Shown: piece after piece, positions 42,969 to 49,948 of the stretch
Layout: each line of letters starts with the position of its first letter
Position numbering within the stretch: position 1 is the first letter of the stretch
Assembly (NCBI GenBank): GCA_016342325.1
Contig: JAEINR010000042.1
Span: 1-49,948 of the forward strand
DNA from: Desulfobacterium sp.
Lineage (GTDB): Bacteria > Desulfobacterota > Desulfobacteria > Desulfobacterales > Desulfobacteraceae
Direction: 5' to 3'
Length of the DNA: 49,948 nucleotides
Notes under the pieces: model-generated
Told to the model about the DNA's origin: nothing
Database searches by the model: none
What the model saw: only the letters and a program-made list of their open reading frames with translations
Made by a program: the position numbers and the translations under genes

Positions 42969-43061
42969 TTTTTAGCTCTTTGCCTCTTAACTTGGGTTTT
43001 CGTGTTGTTTTGGCAAGGCAAGAGAATCAGAAACCTTTTTGGGTTCCGGCTTGTCCAGGTT
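42969..43061 (+). repeat. Dispersed intergenic repeat, copy 7 (long form, inside the TRAP operon)
   Basis: It starts TTTTTAGCTCTTTGCCTC, continues GGGTTTTCGTGTTGTTTTGG and GCAAGAGAATCAGAAACC, and ends GGTTCCGGCTTGTCCAGGTT. It lies between the DUF1850 gene and the permease gene, so it should be part of the operon mRNA. Confidence 0.85.
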
Positions 43062-43118
43062 CGGTCAGCAAGGCAGGATTGCAGTAATTACCATTTTAGA
43101 AGTATAAGGAAGATTTGT

Positions 43119-45404
43119 ATGAATTTTGACGATAAAAACAGAATGGGAGCACCCCAGACCATCGCTGTTGATCCCGAGGAGATCATGGATTCCGCGGAAA
43201 TAGAGGCCATAGTAAAGAAGTACGACGCAGAGTCCAATTTCAGGAATCTTGGCGGTATAACCGCAAAGATCACCGGGGTGCTCTGCATCCTGCTCAGTCT
43301 TTTCCATATTTACACGGCTGGATTCGGTCTCTTGAACGAGGTGACCCATCGAACCGTACATCTCTCCTTTGTGCTGGGCCTCGTGTTTCTAGTGTTTCCC
43401 AGGCGAAAGCCCGGCAAGCTGATCCAAGACTGGGGCTTTGGCCTCTCGTTTGCATCGTTTTATCTCTTCCTTGCGTGGCAACTGACCCACCGCTTCTCCC
43501 AGGAAATGCCGGTCTGGGGCAAGATCGGGCTGATTGCCATGATCGCTTTCGTTGCCCTCACGGCCCTTCCTGTCCGGAGCTTGAAAGGGGAGGGGGATAA
43601 GCTTTCCTTTTCCGACTGGCCCCTGGCCCTTGCAAGTGCCGGTGTTTCGCTCTATCTCATTGTCTTCTTCAAAGAGATCTTCATCATCAACATTGGCTTC
43701 CCCGGGCTGCCCGACTATATCATGGGACTTCTGGCCATCATTATGGTCACCGAGGCCTGCCGCAGGGTCATGGGCAATACCCTTCCCACCATCGGTGCCC
43801 TTGCACTGATCTACGGCCTCCTGGGACCGCTTCTTCCCGGCGTTCTCGGCCACCGGGGCTATGACATTGTACGGATTGTCGAGCATCTCTACCTTGGCAC
43901 CGAGGGAATCTACGGTGTGGCCGTCGGCGTTGTGGCCACCTATGTGTTTCATTTTGTTCTTTTTGGTGTCATGGCCCAGAAATCGGGCCTGGGACAGCTT
44001 TTTATCGACCTTGCCATGATCATCGCCGGTAAATATTCCGGTGGTCCGGCCAAGGTCTCCGTGGTCTCCTCGGGTTTCTTTGGCATGATCTCAGGATCTC
44101 CCATTGCCAACACGGCCACCACGGGATCCTTTACCATCCCCATGATGAAGAAGAACGGTTTCACCCCCCAGTTTGCATCGGCGGTTGAGGCATCTGCCTC
44201 TTGCGGCGGCCAGGTGACGCCCCCCATCATGGGCGCGTCCGCCTTTGTCATGACCGAGATGCTGGGTGTCCCCTACAACGAGATCATCCTGATTGCCATC
44301 ATTCCGGCGCTGTTCCATTATCTGGCCATCTTCAGCATGGTGCACCTTGAGGCCAAGCGTCTGGGATTGAAGGGCATGGCCCGGGAGCAGATTCCCCAGT
44401 TTCTCTATGTGCTCAAGACGTCCTGGCATCTCATGATCCCGCTCTCCGTCATGGTGACCCTGCTGCTCATGCAGTTTACCCCCTATCTTGCGGCTTTCTG
44501 GGGTATCATCCTCACGGTGATCTGCTCTTATATCCCGGTGATTACCAAACAGATGGGAATCGGGGAGCTTGACGATTCAAACACCCTGACACCCAAGCGG
44601 CTTGCAGAGGGACTGGACGAGGGCGCTCGGTATGCCCTGGCCATCGGTGCTGCCTGCGCTTGCGTCGGCTTCATCCTCGGCATGCTCACCCTCACCGGCA
44701 TGGGATTCAAGTTCTCAGGGGCGGTTCTTGAGGTGGCAACGGGTATGGGTCAGTTCTTCTCCAGCATCGTTCCCTTCGGCCTCCTTTCCGTTCAAGGGTG
44801 TACCCTCTTTTTCGGATTGATCATGGTGGCCGTGGCCTGCATTATCATGGGCGCCGGTATTCCCACTACCCCCTGTTACATCATCCTGGCTTCCATTGCA
44901 GGGCCTGCCCTGAGTGATCTCGGGGTGCCCCTGGTGGCCACCCATTTCTTTGTGTTCTATTACGGTGTTCTTGCCGATGTTACCCCGCCAGTGGCCCTTG
45001 CCGCTTACGCCGGTGCCGGTATCGGAGGAGCCGATCCCATGAAGACAGGGGTCACGGCCTTCAGGCTTTCCATGGGCAAGGCCCTGGTGCCGTTCATGTT
45101 TGTCTACGCACCGTCCATGCTCTTCATCAACTTCACCTGGGGTGAGTTTTCCCTGGCCATGGTGAGCGGTGTGCTCGGCGTCATTGCCCTGAGTGTTGCC
45201 TATATCGGTCACTTCAGCAGGACAGACATCGGCTTCTGGGGCAAGACCATGCTGACCATCGGGGGACTGCTCCTGGTCTCAAGCCAGGTCACGGTGATCG
45301 CAGTGGGTTCCGTGCTTGTTCTGGGTGTTCTGATTCCGGCATTTCTCAAAGGAAGGGTTTTGGCTCCTGTTCAAGAGGACGTCTGCTTTGCAGAAGTCGA
45401 GTAA
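43119..45404 (+). CDS. TRAP transporter permease (fused small and large subunits)
   Basis: This 761-residue inner-membrane protein fuses the 4-helix DctQ-like and 12-helix DctM-like parts, as usual for TAXI systems. The N-terminal part (about 45-220) has four or more helices. The DctM-like part has GHRGYDIVRIVEHLYLGTEG, SVVSSGFFGMISGSPIANTA, SASCGGQVTPPIMGASAFVM, GAGIPTTPCYIILASIAGPA and YYGVLADVTPPVALAAYAGA. The ATG at 43119 (MNFDDKNRM) has AAGGAAG 6 nt upstream. An open frame reaching 43002 only translates the dispersed repeat. It imports the ligand of the TAXI protein with an ion gradient; the ligand is unknown. Confidence 0.94.
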   Translation: MNFDDKNRMGAPQTIAVDPEEIMDSAEIEAIVKKYDAESNFRNLGGITAKITGVLCILLSLFHIYTAGFGLLNEVTHRTVHLSFVLGLVFLVFPRRKPGKLIQDWGFGLSFASFYLFLAWQLTHRFSQEMPVWGKIGLIAMIAFVALTALPVRSLKGEGDKLSFSDWPLALASAGVSLYLIVFFKEIFIINIGFPGLPDYIMGLLAIIMVTEACRRVMGNTLPTIGALALIYGLLGPLLPGVLGHRGYDIVRIVEHLYLGTEGIYGVAVGVVATYVFHFVLFGVMAQKSGLGQLFIDLAMIIAGKYSGGPAKVSVVSSGFFGMISGSPIANTATTGSFTIPMMKKNGFTPQFASAVEASASCGGQVTPPIMGASAFVMTEMLGVPYNEIILIAIIPALFHYLAIFSMVHLEAKRLGLKGMAREQIPQFLYVLKTSWHLMIPLSVMVTLLLMQFTPYLAAFWGIILTVICSYIPVITKQMGIGELDDSNTLTPKRLAEGLDEGARYALAIGAACACVGFILGMLTLTGMGFKFSGAVLEVATGMGQFFSSIVPFGLLSVQGCTLFFGLIMVAVACIIMGAGIPTTPCYIILASIAGPALSDLGVPLVATHFFVFYYGVLADVTPPVALAAYAGAGIGGADPMKTGVTAFRLSMGKALVPFMFVYAPSMLFINFTWGEFSLAMVSGVLGVIALSVAYIGHFSRTDIGFWGKTMLTIGGLLLVSSQVTVIAVGSVLVLGVLIPAFLKGRVLAPVQEDVCFAEVE

Positions 45405-46188
45405 AAAGCCGAGTAACCACGCAACCTATATTGTACCGGCCCTGAAAAAGGGCCTTGAAATCGTTGAGATGTTCTCCGTCCGCAACCGGGTGCTGACCAT
45501 TGACGATTTTGCTGAAAATCTCGACGTGAGCGTCTCTTCGATCTATCGGACCGTGGTGACGCTCACCGAGATGCATTACCTGAAAAAGGTGGGCAAGAAA
45601 TCCTATGAACTCGGACCCAAGGTGCTGTTCAACGGATTCTCCTATCTCCACCAGCGGGACATTGTCCAGGTGGCGGCGGTCCACCTCCATGCCCTGAGGG
45701 ACGAGACCAGCGCCTCCTGTCATCTGGCGATCCGGGAGGGGCTGGACACCATCTACCTCTACCGGGCCCAGTCCCCCCAGATCATGAGCGTGAACATCCC
45801 CGTGGGCTCCCGGTTTCCCTGCCACACGACGGCCATCGGGCGGGCCATCCTTACCGGCCTCAAGGATGAGGCACTCAACCGCCTCTACTCAGGGGTGGCC
45901 CTGGACGGCATCTCTTCCACCAATTCCTCCGCAAATCCCCTTTCCCTACCCCAACTGCGCATGATGGTGGCCAGGGACAAGGAGCAGGGCTACAGCATCA
46001 ACCGGTCGGACTTTTCAACAGCCATTGCAACGCCTGTGATCAACTTTGCAGGCCATGTAAAGGCCGCCATCAATGTGTCCGTACCGGACTTCATCCTCAC
46101 CAACAGGGATGTCCAGGAGCGGTTGACCGCATCCCTTATCCGCACGGCACAGCAGATCTCCGTTGAGATGGGGGCCATGGAGGAGTAA
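45388..46188 (+). CDS. IclR-family transcriptional regulator
   Basis: This 266-residue regulator has a winged-helix domain (about 12-75: IVPALKKGLEIVEMFSVRNR, LDVSVSSIYRTVVTLTE) and an IclR effector domain (about 85-260: PVGSRFPCHTTAIGRAILTG, GYSINRSDFSTAIATPVINF, AAINVSVPDFIL). It starts with TTG at 45388, inside the permease gene (17-nt overlap), with AGAGGA about 7 nt upstream, so translation is coupled. It probably senses the imported substrate or a metabolite and controls the TAXI-TRAP operon, possibly through the inverted repeats at 41337-41377; this is inferred from operon position. Confidence 0.93.
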   Translation: MQKSSKKPSNHATYIVPALKKGLEIVEMFSVRNRVLTIDDFAENLDVSVSSIYRTVVTLTEMHYLKKVGKKSYELGPKVLFNGFSYLHQRDIVQVAAVHLHALRDETSASCHLAIREGLDTIYLYRAQSPQIMSVNIPVGSRFPCHTTAIGRAILTGLKDEALNRLYSGVALDGISSTNSSANPLSLPQLRMMVARDKEQGYSINRSDFSTAIATPVINFAGHVKAAINVSVPDFILTNRDVQERLTASLIRTAQQISVEMGAMEE

Positions 46189-46212
46189 ATCCCTCCCCCC
46201 CCTTTTTTTAAA

Positions 46213-46241
46213 TTGACAGGTGTTTCTTATTTTTCTATAGC
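46213..46241 (+). promoter_or_regulatory. Sigma-70-type promoter upstream of the RHS gene
   Basis: TTGACA (46213-46218), a 17-nt spacer and TATAGC (46236-46241) form a near-consensus promoter. Transcription would start near 46248, leaving an AT-rich leader of about 160 nt before the RHS start codon. Confidence 0.6.
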
Positions 46242-46410
46242 TAAAAATAACTATCTGTATTTCTCTATATGAGAAATGGATATTGGATGTTATTTTAAGC
46301 GGTTCAGGCATAGATCTCCAAACACGATATAGCGCTTGAGTACATAGCCAAGCCTTGCAACACCTGAATCTGATCGCAGAAAATAACACCATGCTTTAAA
46401 TTGACAACGT

Positions 46411-49400
46411 ATGGGGTGCTCTGTGAGATGTTTTTATACGATGATACTCTTTCTTACCTTTTGTTGGGGAACCGCTTATGCCTGCAACGTAACATATTTT
46501 TCTGATGGTCCTTTTACGGTGTATTGTGATGAACGGTTACCACGGTATATAGAAATGCTAGAAAATAAGGTTGGTCAATCCGGCGCCACCTACAATAAAG
46601 ACGGAGGGTATGTTTCTTTAACAAAGCACTATGAAAAATACTGCGTAGAATATAGAATGCGGGTTAATTACGAGGAGTATACGTGTAATCCTACGTATTT
46701 CGGGTATGGACCCTTACATGTTTCAAATAAAGAAAAATTACAAAGAGTCATGGATAATCTCGAAGCGACCGTCGGCCAATCCGGTGCAGTGGTTACAAAG
46801 GATTATGTTTCTGTAACAGTCGATACAGGGTGTAACTGCGCAGAATACAGACAGAGACTTAAATACCTTTGTGAAGATTCCGATAATACGGATTCGGATG
46901 GGGATGGGGATGGTGTTCCTGATTGTGTTGATCCATGCCCTGATAATTCAACTCCGGAATGTAGAGAGATCCCGGCAAGCCAGGAATTCGGACAAGAGGA
47001 ACTCCATGGGAAATCAGACCAGGAAGACAATCAATCCGGTGGAGAAGAGAATCAAGGAGAGCCGATAAATATCTTCACCGGAAATAACAACATTATCAAA
47101 ACCGATATTTCCTTTAATTCACCTTTCCAGGAAGGGTTCTCTTTTAGACGGACCTACAATAGCCGGTCATCCCAAAATGAAATATTGGGATCCGGATGGA
47201 CCCACTCATATCATGTCCGGCTTTTCCCCGATTATGACATGGCGAATAACATCATCAGTGTAATAAATGGCACCGGGCGAAATTATTTGTTCCGGAATAA
47301 CGGCAGTGCTTATACTGGGATAAATCAGGAACCGGGTTCTGTTATAAAAATCGATTCTACCTATGTATGGCGGGTTGCCAATGGCAAAGAATATACATTC
47401 GGTTTATCCGGTGCCCTGGAAACCATATCTGATAAAAACGGCAACCTGCAGGTGCTGGCATACAATCCCGACAATCTGCTTAAAACAGTCACGGACCTGG
47501 CAAGCGGCAGGGTTTTAACCTTTCACTATAATGCGTCCCTGAAAATAGATCATATTACCGGGCCTGTCACTGAAGCGGTCTTGGACGGCGTATGGGTCAC
47601 CTATGGCTATGATGCCAATGATAACTTAATTTCAGTTGTTTACCCTGACGGCTCAGGTGATGATTTTGACTATACTGATTTAAATGATATTCACAATATC
47701 ACAGCTCAATTTAACAAAGCGGGCCATTTACTTAACCGTTGGGCATATGATGCAGATGACCGGGCCTATGAAAATATCAATAGGAATGGATTGGGAATAA
47801 CCATTGACTACTCGGATATGAATGCTGTCAAGGCCACTGATGCTTACGGTGTCACCCGCACCTTTACTATTGTTGAAAACTCCGGAAAAAAAATAATTAC
47901 CAATATTGCCTGTGATACTGGAAAATCCATTGGCGGCCCTGGCGTTGCAAGATATTTATATGATGATAGTCGTCGGATCATAGAAAAAGAGTATGAAAAC
48001 GGAAGGATCGATAAATTTGAAGACCTGGATGACAGGGGCAATCCCCAAAGGATAATAGAAGCGTTTGGAGCGGCGAACCAAACCACGCTGTATTTCACCT
48101 GGCATCCGGATTTACATCAAAAACTCAGCCGTTCACAGGCAAGCCTCATTGGTCCCGGCAACAAAGAGACCATCTGGGATTATGATACTGATTATGATGA
48201 TATTCCCAATGAGGCCCCGTCAAAAAATATTTCCCGCATCATTGAAAAGGGGTTTTCCCATGATATTGACGGTAGTGTGGTTTCATATGCACATATAACT
48301 GAGTTCCGGTACAACCCAAAGGGGCAGATCATTAGCATGGACGGGCCCCTTGCCGGAGATCAGGATAAAGTCAGCTTTGCATATGATCCCCTGACCTCAG
48401 ATTTAATCTCAATGACAAACCCGCTGGGAATCGTATCATATACCCGGGATGCCGCAGGAAATATTATTTCAAATAACGATATGAATTCCGTCGAGACCCA
48501 TAACGTATATGACGCCAAAAACAGATTGTTATCAACAACAAGGGATGGCAAAACCAGCAGCCTCACCTACACCCTGGCAGGGGAGATAGAGACCGTAACC
48601 GATGCTTCCCAAAGAAGACAAGCCTTTAATTATGATGCCCAGTATGGAAGGCTTGAAAAAAATATGGATGCATCTGGGAATTATCACCTCTACGGATATG
48701 ACCCCATGGGGAATGTCATTGATGACTCAGCATACACCAGCGAAGGCGCAAGAACCCACTGGGTACGGTTTGATTACCAGGGGGCGGATCTCCCCGGGAG
48801 ACTCTGGAAACAGATAAATTTTGATGGCTCTTTTACCGAATTCGGCTACGACAATTCCGGTAACAGAAACGCCACAACAACACCGGACAATAAAGAGGCA
48901 CAATACAGCTTTGATGAGTATCACCGAATAACAGCCATTACGAAACCCGGTACTGTCATAACCGCCTTTGCCTATGATGGCCATGGCAACCTGTCATCCG
49001 TCACCGATGCAAACAATAATACAACCTCATACACCCATGATGATCTGGGACGGTTGATTCAGGCAATATCGCCTGACACCGGAACTGTCCGGTATTCATA
49101 TGACAATGCAGGGAATCTCCAGTCAAAAATTCTGAACAGCGGAACGGTAATAACATATTCCCATGACAGTTACGGCAGAACAACGGGTATTCATTATGCC
49201 GACACCTCCCAGGATATGGCATTTACCTATGATGAGGGGGAAAACGGCAAAGGCCGTCCCACGGGCAAAACAGGGCCGGGGTATAGCTATGTCTTTAAAT
49301 ACAACACCCTCGGGCTGATTTCATCTGAAACAAAAACCATTGACGCTGTATCCCACACCACCCGTTACGCCTATGACAACACTGGCAGACTTACCGAAAT

Positions 49401-49884
49401 GACCTATCCCAGCGGCCGAACCGTCACCTATGAATTGAACGCCGACGGCCAGTATCTCTCAGCGTCAACTTCAGACTCCGAAACAACAGACCTGCTGGCA
49501 GCAAACGCGAATTACCAGTCCTTTGGTCCAAATACAGGGTTTGATTTTGCAAACGGAATCAAACTCACCAAATCATATGACCTGGGATACAATCTCGTCG
49601 GAATTACAGCGGGAAAGCCCCCAATCATAGAAAACAATCCTGTCACCCCCCACGTGGACCTGTCCTACACAAGGCGTTTTTCAGGCAATATAGAAACCAT
49701 TTCAGATCACCTGAACCCCGCCGGCAACCAGAATTTTACCTACGATGATCTATACCGGTTGACAAATGCCTCGACTAACCATGGCGAGCTGACCTATACC
49801 TATGATACGGTCGGCAACCGCCGGACAAAAAATACTGCCACTGTGGATGAAACATACAATTACATACCCGAAAGGGTCTGTTAG
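46411..49884 (+). CDS. RHS/YD-repeat surface protein with duplicated N-terminal module
   Basis: This is a 1157-residue protein. A signal peptide (about 1-24, ending GTAYA) is followed by two tandem modules of about 65 residues that begin CNVTYFSDGP and CNPTYFGYGP and both contain VGQSGA plus VEYR/AEYR near the end; I do not know this module. A thrombospondin type 3-like calcium loop (DSDGDGDGVPDCVDPCPDN, about 157-175) and an acidic Gln/Glu linker follow. The RHS opening INIFTGNNNIIKTDISF (DUF6531-like) and GSGWTHSYHV come next, then about 20 YD repeats (AYDGHGNLSSVTDANNN, SYDNAGNL) to the end. It stops at IPERVC without the RHS core domain (DPxGxxxxxxxxxxY) or a toxin tip, so it is probably truncated. 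No ribosome site is obvious at 46411. Confidence 0.88.
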   Translation: MGCSVRCFYTMILFLTFCWGTAYACNVTYFSDGPFTVYCDERLPRYIEMLENKVGQSGATYNKDGGYVSLTKHYEKYCVEYRMRVNYEEYTCNPTYFGYGPLHVSNKEKLQRVMDNLEATVGQSGAVVTKDYVSVTVDTGCNCAEYRQRLKYLCEDSDNTDSDGDGDGVPDCVDPCPDNSTPECREIPASQEFGQEELHGKSDQEDNQSGGEENQGEPINIFTGNNNIIKTDISFNSPFQEGFSFRRTYNSRSSQNEILGSGWTHSYHVRLFPDYDMANNIISVINGTGRNYLFRNNGSAYTGINQEPGSVIKIDSTYVWRVANGKEYTFGLSGALETISDKNGNLQVLAYNPDNLLKTVTDLASGRVLTFHYNASLKIDHITGPVTEAVLDGVWVTYGYDANDNLISVVYPDGSGDDFDYTDLNDIHNITAQFNKAGHLLNRWAYDADDRAYENINRNGLGITIDYSDMNAVKATDAYGVTRTFTIVENSGKKIITNIACDTGKSIGGPGVARYLYDDSRRIIEKEYENGRIDKFEDLDDRGNPQRIIEAFGAANQTTLYFTWHPDLHQKLSRSQASLIGPGNKETIWDYDTDYDDIPNEAPSKNISRIIEKGFSHDIDGSVVSYAHITEFRYNPKGQIISMDGPLAGDQDKVSFAYDPLTSDLISMTNPLGIVSYTRDAAGNIISNNDMNSVETHNVYDAKNRLLSTTRDGKTSSLTYTLAGEIETVTDASQRRQAFNYDAQYGRLEKNMDASGNYHLYGYDPMGNVIDDSAYTSEGARTHWVRFDYQGADLPGRLWKQINFDGSFTEFGYDNSGNRNATTTPDNKEAQYSFDEYHRITAITKPGTVITAFAYDGHGNLSSVTDANNNTTSYTHDDLGRLIQAISPDTGTVRYSYDNAGNLQSKILNSGTVITYSHDSYGRTTGIHYADTSQDMAFTYDEGENGKGRPTGKTGPGYSYVFKYNTLGLISSETKTIDAVSHTTRYAYDNTGRLTEMTYPSGRTVTYELNADGQYLSASTSDSETTDLLAANANYQSFGPNTGFDFANGIKLTKSYDLGYNLVGITAGKPPIIENNPVTPHVDLSYTRRFSGNIETISDHLNPAGNQNFTYDDLYRLTNASTNHGELTYTYDTVGNRRTKNTATVDETYNYIPERVC

Positions 49885-49948
49885 AAAATAAACTATGCAA
49901 AAGCCTCCGACGGAGACACCCAATAGTTCCATTCTCCATGGAACTCAT
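49873..49948. other. Sequence after the RHS break, possibly a mobile element end
   Basis: From about 49873 the sequence (GGGTCTGTTAGAAAATAA) no longer continues YD repeats. It contains the inverted repeats CTCCG/CGGAG and AGTTCCAT/ATGGAACT (49925-49945). An insertion sequence terminus would explain the early stop, but the window ends here. Confidence 0.3.

Noticed and set aside
43002-43118. N-terminal extension of the TRAP permease frame
   Set aside because: These codons only translate the dispersed repeat; the ribosome site and hydrophilic N-terminus support the ATG at 43119.
46401-46429. TTGACA box just before the RHS start
   Set aside because: The matching -10 (TGAGAT) is poor and would lie inside the coding start; the promoter at 46213-46241 is much better.
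1-49948. CRISPR array, tRNA or rRNA genes
   Set aside because: I saw no regularly spaced repeats and no tRNA- or rRNA-like segments. The seven repeat copies are far apart and lack spacer structure.

Overview
The window reads like the chromosome of a sulfate-reducing or related deltaproteobacterium, most like Desulfobacterales. This rests on gene content only: many sigma-54 enhancer-binding regulators with clear -24/-12 promoters, an acetate/propionate activation cluster, a TAXI-type TRAP transporter, two SLC13 permeases with internal TrkA-C domains, a LUD protein, a PEP-CTERM remnant and an RHS protein. I saw no rRNA, tRNA, CRISPR array, integrase or transposase gene.

Region 1 (22-9952, all minus strand) is an unusual signalling cluster. 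It holds a PEP-synthase-like protein without the PEP-binding barrel, two stand-alone receiver proteins, an unrecognised 322-residue protein, two cytidylate-kinase-like proteins (one without a P-loop), an SLC13 permease and a UspA-like protein. A sigma-54 promoter lies just upstream of the UspA-like gene, preceded by repeated GTTGCAAAAACGA sites and by the gene of an NtrC-type response regulator that probably acts there.

Region 2 (10269-18400) has an RhlE-type helicase, a second SLC13 permease, a chemoreceptor gene broken by a nonsense codon and a frameshift, a remnant of a third SLC13 gene, a membrane Cache sensor fused to an AlbA_2 (Schlafen-like) domain, a DUF3617-like secreted protein and an AT-rich orphan gene.

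Region 3 (18552-28328) has a probable five-gene minus-strand operon: acs, prpE, an OFA-type transporter, an M50-like membrane protein that has lost its catalytic residues, and a receiver/ATPase protein whose H-box histidine is replaced by Gln. Divergent from it is a LUD protein, followed by a two-gene LysO-type exporter.

Region 4 (28655-38540) has two further sigma-54 modules. A V4R-domain regulator is divergent from a small secreted protein gene. A four-cysteine PAS regulator is divergent from a flavodoxin-methyltransferase-MFS operon. Each has a near-consensus promoter and upstream palindromes or repeated sites. An HxlR/VOC divergent pair closes the region.

Region 5 (38637-49948) has a decayed PEP-CTERM gene, YccF, a Tim44-like protein, a TAXI-TRAP operon (binding protein, DUF1850 lipoprotein, fused permease, IclR regulator) and a large RHS protein with a duplicated Cys-flanked N-terminal module, which ends early near the window edge.

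Seven copies of a 55-90 bp intergenic repeat lie between genes from 2.7 kb to 43 kb, in both orientations. Two copies form the 3' coding ends of genes.
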